A DNA stretch of 64,000 nt. It comes from JAPOXR01 sp964291445. GTDB taxonomy: Bacteria; Pseudomonadota; Alphaproteobacteria; Rhodobacterales; Rhodobacteraceae. The DNA lies in assembly GCA_964291445.2 (NCBI GenBank), contig OZ219862.1:868001-932000 (forward strand), written 5' to 3'. A program made the position numbers and the translations under genes. Shown here piece after piece: positions 44,474 to 54,677 of this stretch (position 1 is the first letter of the stretch; each line of letters begins with the position of its first letter). A model generated the notes under the pieces. The model worked only from the letters and a program-made list of their open reading frames with translations. It was not told the DNA's origin and ran no database searches.

Positions 44474-46657
44474 ATGATCATTCACCAGGCAAGCAAACCG
44501 GACATGCTGCAAATCATGGTGTGGATCGACTCCGACACCGACCAGGTATTGCCACATCGACATGACATCGTGGAACTGGCCGTTCATCCCGATACTGGGC
44601 GGGCCCGATGCATCGCCCTGACCGATGTCGGCCAGCCGGCATTGCAGCCGATTCGGATCATGTTCTCGTCGGCAGACGACATGCAGTCGATGTTGCGCGG
44701 GCAGAACAGCCGGGAGCGCCAGGCGGAACTGGCGACAGCCATCACCGTTGCCGGATTTCTCTCGCTGACCGGCCTTGCGGCCGCCAGGGCAGGATCCACC
44801 CTGCTCTCGCCGCAACCCGAATCCGACGACCTTGCGCGGTTCGAGAGCTTTATCAATCGCCGGTCGCCGTCATCCGCTCCCAACAAACCGGCATTGCCCG
44901 ACCATGTGCGGATCCCGGACGAAATCGCCGATATTGCCATCGAGCGCAGATTGCTGTCCGAACAGGCGGGGTTGCTGCGCCCGATGACGGTTTTCGGCCT
45001 CCATGCCGGCCAGGGAGTGTCGGCACTCGCGGCGGCGGCCTCACTGACACGGCGCATGTCCGACTTGGGCTATCCGTTCCCGGGGGGATTTGCCGAACTG
45101 GACCTCAGGGCGTCGGCGGCGGCACTCCGGTCGGTTGGATGTCCGTCCGCCGCCGCCGTTGCGTTCTATGGCGACCGAAACCCACAATATTGCCAGAACC
45201 GTCAGCAGGCCGCCCGGGCCTGGCCGGTCCTTGCCGAATTCATGGCCCAGTCAGCGGAATGCCGCCAGGCAATCGACAACTCCATGCCGCTTCAGCCCGT
45301 CATTGGATCACTGACCGGTTTGGGCAAGGGGCAACTCAAGAGGTTGGCCCGGCTGCGGGATCCCCTTCCCTCCGGCCGTGTCTTCGAATTCGGCGAGGAG
45401 GTCAGGGGGCTTGATCCGATGGGGGTGGACCGGCTCCGGCGGTATTCGCTTGGCGGCGAGATCACCACCAACCAGTTCCTGGAACTTGTCGGGAACATGG
45501 ACACGAACCTGGTTCCCGCCGACGAAACCTCCTGGGCACGATTCCTGGACCTGGTGTCGGCCTGCATCCTGCCACTCAGCCAGCGCTTCCTGTCTCCTGC
45601 CGGACCGCTCCTGTCTGCGTCACGGGGTAACTGGCCCCGGTACCACGAACAGATGGCCAGCGCCTATGGCACCGACACCCTGCAGTTTGACCGGCGGCAG
45701 ATCTCGATGGCGACCTCGGATGTCATGGAGGCAATCGATGATTTCAGCCTGAGCGTCTTCCTTCCCTGCTGCCTGGGCCTGATCACCCGGGCCGGCGAGA
45801 CCCTGCCCACCCCGTCTCCGAACGACCTGGAGCAGGCCAAGAGACTGTCCCATGCGCTGATCATCGGCAACTCACGCAACGCTGCGGTCACGCTCGTCGA
45901 ATGCGCCCGGCGCTGGATGACGCGAATTCCGGCTCTGATCGAGGCGGAAGGCAGGGTCACCGGCGACAATGCACCGACCGATTGCCAACAGGCCGGGTCG
46001 TGGCCGAAACTGGCCGGGGACTACTCGACCAGAAACGGGTTCGTGGTCCAGTGCCTGGCATCGGAGGCCGACCTGCTGGAGGAATCGAACCGTCTCAGCC
46101 ACTGCGTGGGTCGGCTCTACCTTCGCAAGGCCCGGGCCGGGAAATGCCACATATTCTCGATCAGGGACGCCTCGAGGGCCGTCAGCCATTCGACATTCGA
46201 GGTTGCCGCTCCCGGTTCCGGGGATATCGAGGCATTTCGTGCCGGGATCTCGATCGTCCAGCACAAGGCCCTCCGAAACCGCCTGCCGGATGCCCCGGCA
46301 GTCGAGGCGCTGGCCGACTGGGTGAAGTCGGTTTCCTCCGGCGACATGCCGATATTCCTGAACGAGGTTGTCGAGTGGCGCCGGGCCGCCGCCCTCTCCG
46401 GCCATGCCGGCCCGACGGATGCAGGAATGACCCATCTCTCGCCCGAATTCGCCTGGTCGGCGCTTCTCGGTCGGAACTGGCACCGTGAAGAGGTGCGGCA
46501 ATCGGTCTGGAACGAGTGGAGCACACATGTCCTGAAAGGGGCCCCGGCCCGCACGAGCGATCCTGTCCTGCTGTTTGCGCAGGAGCCGTATCGCCGGTTC
46601 CTGGCCGAGTTGAGCCCGAAGGCGGTGCTCCATTCCGACCTGCAGCCCCGGCCATGA
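44474..46657 (+). CDS. PcfJ-like domain protein of unknown role
   Basis: 727 residues, no signal peptide. Only the C-terminal third is recognisable: LLEESNRLSHCVGRLYLRKA then GKCHIFSIRD and a STFEV-type strand, the PcfJ-like motif (L-x-x-E-x-x-x-x-x-H-C-V-G) near residue 541. PcfJ occurs on conjugative plasmids and phages and its biochemical role is undefined. The N-terminal half has helical repeats and an Ala-rich stretch (ATAITVAGFLSLTGLAAARAG). Divergent from dusA; 112 bases upstream of the autotransporter, same direction. Not on an obvious plasmid or phage. Confidence 0.6.
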   Translation: MIIHQASKPDMLQIMVWIDSDTDQVLPHRHDIVELAVHPDTGRARCIALTDVGQPALQPIRIMFSSADDMQSMLRGQNSRERQAELATAITVAGFLSLTGLAAARAGSTLLSPQPESDDLARFESFINRRSPSSAPNKPALPDHVRIPDEIADIAIERRLLSEQAGLLRPMTVFGLHAGQGVSALAAAASLTRRMSDLGYPFPGGFAELDLRASAAALRSVGCPSAAAVAFYGDRNPQYCQNRQQAARAWPVLAEFMAQSAECRQAIDNSMPLQPVIGSLTGLGKGQLKRLARLRDPLPSGRVFEFGEEVRGLDPMGVDRLRRYSLGGEITTNQFLELVGNMDTNLVPADETSWARFLDLVSACILPLSQRFLSPAGPLLSASRGNWPRYHEQMASAYGTDTLQFDRRQISMATSDVMEAIDDFSLSVFLPCCLGLITRAGETLPTPSPNDLEQAKRLSHALIIGNSRNAAVTLVECARRWMTRIPALIEAEGRVTGDNAPTDCQQAGSWPKLAGDYSTRNGFVVQCLASEADLLEESNRLSHCVGRLYLRKARAGKCHIFSIRDASRAVSHSTFEVAAPGSGDIEAFRAGISIVQHKALRNRLPDAPAVEALADWVKSVSSGDMPIFLNEVVEWRRAAALSGHAGPTDAGMTHLSPEFAWSALLGRNWHREEVRQSVWNEWSTHVLKGAPARTSDPVLLFAQEPYRRFLAELSPKAVLHSDLQPRP

Positions 46658-46694
46658 CATCATGACCGGCATGTAACCGGTGTCAAAAATTCAA

Positions 46695-46723
46695 TTGACA
46701 ACCGGTCGTATTGCCGATTTTGT
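46695..46723 (+). promoter_or_regulatory. Possible promoter of the autotransporter
   Basis: A consensus TTGACA (46695-46700) lies 17 bases before a weak TTTTGT -10 box, 47 bases before the GTG at 46770. The -35 box is perfect, the -10 poor. Untested. Confidence 0.35.
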
Positions 46724-46769
46724 CCCGGGTTGACTGTCTGCCTGCAACCAATTCAACCCAGTAAATCGT

Positions 46770-49328
46770 GTGAATTCTCAGATCAGGGGCACCCTTGCCC
46801 GCAAATGGGGCCAGTTGCGCCGATTTTCGGCCCCGGCCCTCCGGAACATGTGTACGTTGCTCCTCGCTATGGGAGTGGCAACTGGTCATGCAAGTGCCCA
46901 GTCGACCAACCCCATCGATCGCGAGGATGAAACCGGTGAGTTGAAGATCTCGGTGACGGATATCAGCACGGACGGCATGGACGGGATCCGGGTGATCAAC
47001 CAACAGGGAGGCCATGTCACGATAACCTCTGACGGAACTATCAATGTCGACAGCACCAGCGCGGCTGCCTTCGGCATTTTGGTCAAGAACACGGATGTTG
47101 CCAGCTCGACCTACACGACGACAGTCAACGTCATGCACATGTTTTCCAACGCAGATGCCAGTGAGGTGGACGAAGAGCGGGTGGATATTGCCGCCCTGAG
47201 AATTCATACCACAGGAGGAGCGAATGTACGCTCGAAAGGTCACATCCACACCACCGGAAAGGACAATTTCGGCGTTCATGTCCAGCAGAACAACGAGGGC
47301 AACAATGCCGGTCCGATCAAAATCCATGTCAACGACATCACGACCGAAGGGCCTGGATCGTACGGTGTCTATGCCGACTCCGTTAATCCAGGAAACGACC
47401 AGATTGGCGTGACCGTAGACGGGGTGATCAGGACCTCCGGTTGGGGGTCATACGGAGTCACGGTCAGCGGCAACAGGTCCAATGTGAAAGTCCTCGTCAA
47501 CGAGTTGGGCCAGATCATCTTTACGCCTCCAGGCGAGCCATGGGAGGACGACTATTCTGAAAATCCCGGCCGCTATGCAGTGGTCGTCAGGAAATCGCAC
47601 GGCGGGGAAAACTCCAATATCGTCTCGGCCCAGTTGACGAATCACGGCCTGATCAGGGGCGATGTCGACATCGCTTCGTGCATGGCCCCCCGCTTCGAAA
47701 ACCGCGGTACAGGTACATTCAACCCGTACGGAAATGTGACTCTTGAACTCCAAAGCTTGAACTGCGGCCCTGTTAATAAGGACCGCGATGAAGCCTCATG
47801 GACAACCGGACGACTCATCAATCACGGGACCTTCGTCGTCGGACTGGGAGACCAACCGTCCACGGTAAGGATACAGGGCGATGTTTATCAAAAGGCGACG
47901 GGAACACTGTCCATCGACGTCGACTGGTCAACCGGCAAAACGGACCTGATCGAGGTGACCGGGATGGCAGACTTGGATGGCAGGCTGGCTGTCAACTCGC
48001 TTGCCAACCCGGACGGGGAGACTGCGGAGGTGACAATCATTACCGCGACCGAGGGGATCAACGGCGAGAACAAGTTGACGATCAAGGATACGCCCTTCCT
48101 CGATTATTCGGTCAGGAAGATGGACGGGCCTGGCCAGGACGAATCGGAAGTGCTGTTACTGAGCGTGGTCTTTGATCCCAATCCGGACCCTGAATCCGCC
48201 GAGCGAGCCGGGATTTCCAGCCCGGCCGCGCCCGACGGTCATGGGACTCTTGACCTGAACCAGAACCAGCGCAATGTGTTGACCGAACTTCGCAACTCAC
48301 ACAACAGGAACGACAGGCTGGATTCGGCGCTTGCGGGGATATACTCACTTCCCGACATTGAAGATGTCAGGTTCGAACTTGACAGCTACGGCAACGAGAT
48401 CGCCGGTGCCGCCGTACAGTCGACATTTCTTGCGGCCCTCAGCCTTGCCAGCCAGTTGCCCGAATGCTCCCTGAACAATTCCGGGGTCGTCGACCGGAGG
48501 TGCATTTGGGCGTCTGGCCATGCTGACCGGACTACCAGGAAGCGAAGCTGGCCCCAGCGCGGATTCAGGGACGCTGCCCATGGGCTGTCATCCGGCATCG
48601 GCATCCCGTCTGATGACGGTCGGCTCATGGCTCGGTTCGGCCTCGGTCTGACCAATTCGCGGTTGGCAATGGACCGGTTTGCGACCGCACGCGGCCATCG
48701 ACTCGCAGCTGTTGCCGGGATCACCGCCGGGTCCGGCAATTTCGAGTTTTCGCTGGATACGACAGCGGCGGCATCGCGCTACAGGGTCTCGCGCATTGTC
48801 CCCGATGGAGATGGCGAGGCGAATTCGACCGGGAAATTTTCCGGCCGGTCTCTTGGCGTGCAGGCAGAGGCTGCCTGGACAGGCCGGATGGGCAGGGCCC
48901 TTGTCTCACCCTCCGCCGGACTCTTCTACAGCAGGGTCAGGAGCAAGCCATACCGAGAGCAGGGTGCTGACGAGATGTCGCTCGACGTTCATCGCTCTGG
49001 CACCAGCCTGGCGGCTGCCAAATTCGGGGCCGAGATCAGGCTTGATCCGCTCACCTTTTCGAATCTGAGACTGGCGCCCGGAATCGTTCTCGGCATGACC
49101 AGGATGATAAAGGACAGCATCACCGTGGAGTCGGAATTCCAGGGTGGCGAAGACAGCTTCCTCTCGACGACCTCACTGCTGCCGAAGACATATGATATCG
49201 GCCTCGGCACCAGCTTCCGATCGACCGACGACCGATTTCATGGCTCGGTGGCCGCCCGGCTCAAGCTGGAGCGAGATGGTCGCCTGCACCATCTGGGCGT
49301 GGCCGGCAGGATCGTGATTCCGTTCTGA
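46770..49328 (+). CDS. Autotransporter outer-membrane beta-barrel protein
   Basis: 852 residues. A type V secreted protein. Seen: an extended basic N-terminus then a signal peptide ending near ATGHASAQ (about residue 44), a passenger of parallel beta-helix type with Thr/Gly/Asn-rich repeats (VTITSDGTINVDSTS, GVHVQQNN, VTVDGVIRTSGWGSYGVTVSG), and a C-terminal barrel from about residue 590 (MARFGLGLTNSRLAMDR) ending in a terminal Phe (GRIVIPF), the BAM recognition signal. Start GTG 46770; ATG 46848 would still leave a signal. No protease triad seen. Ligand unknown. It follows the PcfJ-like gene. Confidence 0.88.
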   Translation: MNSQIRGTLARKWGQLRRFSAPALRNMCTLLLAMGVATGHASAQSTNPIDREDETGELKISVTDISTDGMDGIRVINQQGGHVTITSDGTINVDSTSAAAFGILVKNTDVASSTYTTTVNVMHMFSNADASEVDEERVDIAALRIHTTGGANVRSKGHIHTTGKDNFGVHVQQNNEGNNAGPIKIHVNDITTEGPGSYGVYADSVNPGNDQIGVTVDGVIRTSGWGSYGVTVSGNRSNVKVLVNELGQIIFTPPGEPWEDDYSENPGRYAVVVRKSHGGENSNIVSAQLTNHGLIRGDVDIASCMAPRFENRGTGTFNPYGNVTLELQSLNCGPVNKDRDEASWTTGRLINHGTFVVGLGDQPSTVRIQGDVYQKATGTLSIDVDWSTGKTDLIEVTGMADLDGRLAVNSLANPDGETAEVTIITATEGINGENKLTIKDTPFLDYSVRKMDGPGQDESEVLLLSVVFDPNPDPESAERAGISSPAAPDGHGTLDLNQNQRNVLTELRNSHNRNDRLDSALAGIYSLPDIEDVRFELDSYGNEIAGAAVQSTFLAALSLASQLPECSLNNSGVVDRRCIWASGHADRTTRKRSWPQRGFRDAAHGLSSGIGIPSDDGRLMARFGLGLTNSRLAMDRFATARGHRLAAVAGITAGSGNFEFSLDTTAAASRYRVSRIVPDGDGEANSTGKFSGRSLGVQAEAAWTGRMGRALVSPSAGLFYSRVRSKPYREQGADEMSLDVHRSGTSLAAAKFGAEIRLDPLTFSNLRLAPGIVLGMTRMIKDSITVESEFQGGEDSFLSTTSLLPKTYDIGLGTSFRSTDDRFHGSVAARLKLERDGRLHHLGVAGRIVIPF

Positions 49329-49455
49329 GCGATCGGTAGGTAGCGCAACCACGGATGCAGCGGCCAACCCGGCCAGCTTGAAATCATGCGGGCTGGTTCG
49401 AAATCCTGCCTATCATGGGCGAGACAGGTATTTGACCCGGGTCGCGTGAACTTGG

Positions 49456-50223
49456 TCAGGCTCTGCCCTTGCCATCTGCTTGCCATAACCGCAGGGCATC
49501 GCCGAAGGCCGAGAACAGCGATCTTGAAACCGGGTCCAGCCTGGCCCGGTATTCCGGGTGCCACTGCACGGCCAGTGCAAAGCCCGGGGCGCCGATGACC
49601 TGGACCGCCTCCGGGGTCCCGTCACCGGCCACCCCCTCGATGGAAATGCGCCCGCCCACCTTCATGATTCCCTGGCCGTGCAGGGAATTCACCCGCACCG
49701 TGGCGGAGCCGAAAATCTCCTCGAACACGCTGCCGGGCTCGAGGGAGATATCGTGGCGCAGGGCAAACTTTTCGTCGATAGTGCCGTCCGGAGGCATGCG
49801 GTGATTCATCCGGCCCGGAAGTTCGCGTATCTCCGGGTGCAGCGTTCCACCAAATGCCACGTTGAATTCCTGGAACCCGCGGCAAACACCCAGCACCGGC
49901 TGACCCCGGTCGACGCATTTCCGGATCAGTGGAAGAACGGTCCGATCGCGCGGCCGGTCAAAGTAACCATGCGCTTCGGTCGCCGGCTCACCATATTCCT
50001 CGGGATGGACATTGGGCCGACCGCCGGTGAACAGGAACCCGTCGCAGATATCGACAATGTCCTCGAGTCGGACAAATTCGGGATCGGAGGGAACCATCAG
50101 TGGAACCGCTCCGGCGACATTGGCAATTGCGTCGCTGTTCATGGTACCGGTCGCATGCACCGGGTAGCTGTCATCCAGCAGGTAATGATTGCCGATGATT
50201 CCGACGACTGGACGTTTGGACAT
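49456..50223 (-). CDS. Gamma-glutamyl-GABA hydrolase family protein (peptidase C26)
   Basis: 255 residues, class I glutamine-amidotransferase-like. Seen: PVVGIIGNHYLL, ICDGFLFTGGRPNVHPE, the nucleophile Cys in VLGVCRGFQEFNVAFGG (about residue 115), and the His in FALAVQWHPEYRA. PuuD-type enzymes cleave gamma-glutamyl-GABA in putrescine use, but no other puu gene is nearby, so the substrate is open. Frame reaches 50451; ATG 50223 starts the family. Convergent with the autotransporter. Confidence 0.88.
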   Translation of the reverse strand: MSKRPVVGIIGNHYLLDDSYPVHATGTMNSDAIANVAGAVPLMVPSDPEFVRLEDIVDICDGFLFTGGRPNVHPEEYGEPATEAHGYFDRPRDRTVLPLIRKCVDRGQPVLGVCRGFQEFNVAFGGTLHPEIRELPGRMNHRMPPDGTIDEKFALRHDISLEPGSVFEEIFGSATVRVNSLHGQGIMKVGGRISIEGVAGDGTPEAVQVIGAPGFALAVQWHPEYRARLDPVSRSLFSAFGDALRLWQADGKGRA

Positions 50224-50399
50224 GTGATTGCACTCGCTGCGGGCCATCCTTCTAGCCGATGACCGCGGCGCATTGAAACAGGTAGAATTCCCGATTTCTG
50301 ACCGTCGACCGGACGCGGTCGGAGGACAGTCTTTACTTTTTGCAAAAACGAATGGATAGGCAGGGAATATTCCCGACCTGAATCCGGTGAAGAAGGCCC

Positions 50400-51881
50400 A
50401 TGACCGACGCACAGAAGCCCGAGCCCGAACCCAGAATTGTCCGGGGGGCAAAGTCCGACTGGGAGATGGTCATCGGACTCGAGGTGCATGCGCAGGTCGC
50501 CTCGAAATCCAAGCTGTTTTCGGCCGCATCGACCAAATTCGGTGCCGAGCCCAATTCGAATGTCGACCTGGTCGATGCCGCCATGCCGGGCATGCTGCCG
50601 GTGGTCAACGAATTCTGCATCGAGCAGGCCATCCGGACCGGATTGGCCCTCAATGCCGGCATCAATCGCCATTCGGCCTTCGACCGGAAGAACTATTTCT
50701 ACCCGGACTTGCCGCAGGGATACCAGATATCACAATTCTACCACCCGATTGTCGGCGCCGGTGACGTCATGGTCGACATGGGCGACGGATGCGCCCGACG
50801 GGTCAGGATCGACCATATTCACCTGGAGCAGGATGCCGGCAAATCCCTGCACGACGTCGATCCGAACCTGTCCCTGGTCGATCTCAACAGAACCGGCATT
50901 GCATTGATGGAAATCGTGTCCCTGCCGGATATCCGCGGACCCGATGAAGCCTCCGCCTATATCCTGAAGCTCCGGCAGATCATGCGCTATGTCGGCAGCT
51001 GCAACGGCAACATGCAGGATGGCAACCTGCGAGCCGATGTGAACATCTCGGTCCGCCCGGAAGGATCAACCGAATTCGGAACCCGGTGCGAAATCAAGAA
51101 CATGAACTCGACCAGGTTCATCCAGCAGGCCATCGAATACGAAGCCCGGCGTCAGGTGGCTCTGCTCGAGGATGGCGGAACGGTCACCCAGGAGACCCGG
51201 CTGTTTGATCCGGGCAGCGGCAGGACAAGATCGATGCGCTCCAAGGAGGAGGCGCATGACTACCGGTATTTCCCCTGCCCCGACCTGTTGCCGGTCACCG
51301 TCGAAGACAGCTGGATTGAAGAGATTCGGCAATCGATCCCGGAACTTCCCGACGAGAAGATTCGGAGGTTCGTCGCCGAATTCGGGATCACCGAATATGA
51401 TGCCGTGATTCTTGCCGCCGAACGGGAAAGCGCCAACTATTTCGAGGCCGTGGCCAAGGGTCATGATGGCAAGCTTGCCGCGAACTGGATTATCAACGAG
51501 CTCTATGGCCGGCTCAACAAGGAGAACCTCCAGATCTCGGAATCACCGGTCTCGGCGTCGCAGCTGGCCGGGATCATCGGATTGCTGGAGCAGGAAGAAA
51601 TCTCCGGAAAGATCGCCAAGTCCCTGTTCGAAATCGTCTGGAACGAGGGCGGCGATCCGGCGGAACTGGTCGAGCAACGCGGTCTGCGCCAGGTCACCGA
51701 CATGTCCGAACTTGACTCGGTGGTGGACCGGGTCATGGCCGAGCACCCCGACCAGGTCGAAAAGGCACGGCAGAATCCGCGGGTGGCCGGTTTCCTGGTC
51801 GGCCAGGTCATGAAGGCGACCGGGGGCAAGGCAAACCCGAAGACGGTCAGCGGGCTGGTCTTCGGCAAGCTGGGCCATTGA
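50400..51881 (+). CDS. gatB: Asp/Glu-tRNA(Asn/Gln) amidotransferase subunit B
   Basis: 493 residues, the kinase/tRNA-binding subunit of GatCAB that makes Gln-tRNA and Asn-tRNA from misacylated precursors. Seen: VIGLEVHAQVASKSKLFS, YPDLPQGYQISQFYHPI, DLNRTGIALMEIVSLPDIRG, MRSKEEAHDYRYFPCPDL and the C-terminal YqeY-like domain with NPKTVSGLVFGKLG. gatC and gatA are not in the window. Intact. Confidence 0.96.
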   Translation: MTDAQKPEPEPRIVRGAKSDWEMVIGLEVHAQVASKSKLFSAASTKFGAEPNSNVDLVDAAMPGMLPVVNEFCIEQAIRTGLALNAGINRHSAFDRKNYFYPDLPQGYQISQFYHPIVGAGDVMVDMGDGCARRVRIDHIHLEQDAGKSLHDVDPNLSLVDLNRTGIALMEIVSLPDIRGPDEASAYILKLRQIMRYVGSCNGNMQDGNLRADVNISVRPEGSTEFGTRCEIKNMNSTRFIQQAIEYEARRQVALLEDGGTVTQETRLFDPGSGRTRSMRSKEEAHDYRYFPCPDLLPVTVEDSWIEEIRQSIPELPDEKIRRFVAEFGITEYDAVILAAERESANYFEAVAKGHDGKLAANWIINELYGRLNKENLQISESPVSASQLAGIIGLLEQEEISGKIAKSLFEIVWNEGGDPAELVEQRGLRQVTDMSELDSVVDRVMAEHPDQVEKARQNPRVAGFLVGQVMKATGGKANPKTVSGLVFGKLGH

Positions 51882-51943
51882 TCCTGCCTCGTCCGGGGCC
51901 AAGACAAGGATTGCGGCGGCATGCCGTCACCAGGGAGGGCCGA

Positions 51944-52204
51944 CTATCCGGTCCTGGTGCTGATCGACAGCGCGTGCAGCTTGTCTAGCGGTGAAGGTGA
52001 CAGCGCCTTGTGCACCAATTGATGGGCTTGCAGCCGGGTCATTCCGGAGAATCTTTCCGAGTTGATCTCGACCCGGAAATGGGTCTCGCCACCTTCCCGC
52101 CAGCCGGAATGTCCGCGATGCTGTTCGCTCTCATCGGTCACGACCAGCGAGTCGGGAGCCAGCGCCCGCCGTAACGCCTCCTCGATTTCCGCCTTTACGG
52201 TCAA
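51944..52204 (-). CDS. BolA family protein
   Basis: 86 residues, a partner of monothiol glutaredoxins in Fe-S handling. Seen: VVTDESEQHRGHSGWREGGETHFRVEI with the conserved His, and RLQAHQLVHKAL. I use the TTG at 52204 because LTVKAEIEEALRRAL matches the family start (M-T-V-K-x-E-I) and GGGAGG lies 8 bases upstream; a GTG at 52225 is the alternative. Divergent from the J-domain gene, an arrangement I know from Rhodobacterales. Confidence 0.9.
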   Translation of the reverse strand: MTVKAEIEEALRRALAPDSLVVTDESEQHRGHSGWREGGETHFRVEINSERFSGMTRLQAHQLVHKALSPSPLDKLHALSISTRTG

Positions 52205-52493
52205 TTTCGGGCCTCCCTCCCTCACTTGCCTCCGGCACGGCTATCTCGCCACATGCCCCGGCAAGGCTGCCGGCTTGTGCCAGAGATCGGAATTCGGCAC
52301 AACTCGCGGTGGATGACCGCTCGCCCGGAATGGTGCCACTGGCGTCGTGACAGCGTGACGCGGCGGGCGTCGCATGCCCCCCTTCACGGCGCCTGAGCCG
52401 GCCTCCGCAACTGCCACTTTCAGGGCTGAAGGGCGGGTTTTCTGTGGGAAAGAGGCATACGATCGTGTATGATGGTCGGCTATTCGACGAACG

Positions 52494-53138
52494 GTGTCTG
52501 ATCTCACAATGCCTGGTCAATTCGATTTCGACATGTCAGTTGCCAAGGACAAGAAACGTCGGCAGCGCGGCACCAGGGGCATGTCTGGTGCCTTCGAAAC
52601 ATCATCGAGAGTCTGCGAACATCCCGGCTGCTCGCGGCAGGGAAAATACCGTGCACCGAAATCTCCGGACAGCATCGACGAATTCCACTGGTTCTGCCGG
52701 GAGCATGTCCGGAAATACAATTTGAAATGGGATTTCTTCAAGGAACAGGCCAGCAAAAGTCGCGGTGACGATCCGGAAAGCCACCCGGAAGAGGGTGATG
52801 GCCTGACCGAGGGGGAGAGGCGACGAGTCCGCGAGAGCGTTGCCTATTCGCGCCTCGGCATCTCCGATCCGGGTGAAATCCTCGGCGAATCCGGCACGCC
52901 AAGACACCACCCGACCACCGGCCCGAATTTGCGCCTGACATATAGCGAGCGCAAGGCGCTCGACATTCTCGATGCCAAGGAGTGGTGGGGGAAATCCAGA
53001 ATCAAGAAACAGTACAAGTCACTGGTCAAGAACCTGCACCCCGACAGCAATGACGGCGACCGCTGCGAGGAGGACCGCCTGAAGGAAGTTGTCTGGGCCT
53101 GGAACCAGATCCGCAGCAGCCGAAACATCAAGGCCTGA
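52494..53138 (+). CDS. J-domain protein
   Basis: 214 residues. N-terminal zinc-ribbon-like pairs (CEHPGC, then FHWFCREH) and a C-terminal J domain (about 145-205: ALDILDAKEWWGKSRIKKQYKSLVKNLHPDSNDG, with the H-P-D motif). So a DnaJ-type co-chaperone for DnaK with an added metal-binding region. Start GTG 52494; ATG 52509 is possible. It normally lies beside bolA and cobS; here cobS is absent and foreign-looking DNA follows. Confidence 0.88.
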   Translation: MSDLTMPGQFDFDMSVAKDKKRRQRGTRGMSGAFETSSRVCEHPGCSRQGKYRAPKSPDSIDEFHWFCREHVRKYNLKWDFFKEQASKSRGDDPESHPEEGDGLTEGERRRVRESVAYSRLGISDPGEILGESGTPRHHPTTGPNLRLTYSERKALDILDAKEWWGKSRIKKQYKSLVKNLHPDSNDGDRCEEDRLKEVVWAWNQIRSSRNIKA

Positions 53139-53220
53139 CTCCGGACATTCTCACTACTTTGGGTTTGCTGTCGGAACAGTGGTTCCTGCTGCGACTCGCG
53201 GACCATGGATCTGTCAATTG

Positions 53221-53264
53221 GCCAGAAAGAGCCAGAAAGAGCCAGAAAGAGCCAGAAAGAGCCA
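53221..53264. repeat. Decanucleotide tandem repeat (GCCAGAAAGA)x4
   Basis: Four exact copies of gccagaaaga (53221-53260) plus gcca, just after the J-domain gene and right at the 3' end of the truncated ATPase gene. Possible slippage site; not CRISPR. Confidence 0.85.
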
Positions 53265-53274
53265 TCGCCTTGTT

Positions 53275-54504
53275 TTACAATGGCTTCCAGCGTGCTCCTC
53301 GACCAAACCCGATGGTATCCACCAATCCTTTCGCCTTGAGAACGGCAAGATCTTCCCGGCATCGCCTGTCGTTCGCCTGCAACCCCAAAGCAGTGCGAAT
53401 ATCCCGAAGCGCCAAGGCACCGTCCGAACGACGAAGAAGCGTCAGGATTCTCATCTGTTGTTCCGTGAGATCATCCTGGTCAATTTGAGATTCCATGTGA
53501 TCGGAACGCCGAAAGCGCACCGTCACACAGCCGTTGCGTTCCTCAATCTCGGGGCGAGGCAACCCCGCCGCGGTTGCCAGATCTGTCATCGTGATCGTTC
53601 CCCGGCCCCACTCTTCGATGAGGCCGCGCCTGAAGAATGTGCGCGCTATGAGTGGATTCCAGGGCCGTGATTCGTGCGGCCCAAAGAGATCCTCTGGAGT
53701 CAGCCCGAAGCGCAGCGGGCCGGTTGAGGTCACTTCCAACCTGTCATCGTAAACTGCGAGTCCAACAGAGCCGCCGCCGATCCCATAGTCGCGGTGACAG
53801 AACGCGTTTGCCAGCGCCTCTCTGGTGGCCAGGGGAGGATACAACGACTCATCAATGCGTGTCACACGGCCCGATTCGAAACGACTGACGACGGGGAGCG
53901 TGTCACGCAGAAATCGCACAGCGCTCCCAAGCAGGGAAAAAGCGTTGCCATTGAATTGCCGGTTGTCGAGAAATTCCGAGCGATCAAGCCCCCGAAAACG
54001 CGCGACACGGAGAAGGCATTGCGGCATTTCATATTCCAGTCGCTCCCTGCTCCCGAACAGCACTGCCGCCGCTCGAGTGAGGACACCGTCACGGAGCAGA
54101 CCCAAACCTCGCAACAAATCCTCCGGATCTCTGCCGCCAGGCTCATTCAGCCGGCCGACACGAACCGCCTCTGCAACGGTGTTGCGAATCTCCGCCAGGT
54201 CCAGGTCATTCAGCGTCCACCCGTCGGCTGGCCGGTTCTCCCAACGTCGCTCGCTGTGCATTCGCTCGAAGAGCATGCGATTATACTCTTCGTTATCCAT
54301 GGACCGTGTCGTATTGCCAATACGAAGGTAGGATGTGCCGCGGTACCGGTACGGCGGCAATCCGCCCGGGCTGACCCGAACCGCAATCACCTCCAGATCT
54401 CCCGTTACGGGAATCCGCTCGATTTCCGCAGTGGCGGCAGGTTCTATCCGCTGAATTTCTGCGCTCAACTCCTCCACCGTCCGTTCGCTCACACGCTGAC
54501 CCAC
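53275..54504 (-). pseudogene. AlbA_2/Schlafen-type ATP-binding protein, 5'-truncated
   Basis: 409 codons from a GTG at 54504. The frame extends 5' as ITPDGRVVGQRVSERTVEEL, which is the middle of an AlbA_2 domain (usually preceded by about 80-100 residues starting with an E-F-K motif); those are missing. Downstream: an HATPase-like region with LANAFCHRDYGIGGGSVGLAVYDDRLEV, ISPGPLRFGLTPEDLFGPHE-like segment, RGLIEEWGRGTITM, and a C-terminal winged helix. Usually a DNA-linked or stress-associated ATPase. The break falls near 54545, close to the end of the sugar-ABC island, suggesting an insertion or deletion cut it. No ATG start. Confidence 0.65.
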
Positions 54505-54677
54505 AACCCGTCCATCTGGTGTGATTGACCGAACGCTCGCGCGGGGTCGGGACGATTATGGAGCTTTGCTCCAGATGTCCGGGGGGACCTTTCAGAATCC
54601 TCAACGAAGCAGCCGGTGAGGTCTCCCTCCAGATAGAACCACATCTGGTCCATTTGCGTTGCACCGCTGCCCAAACG

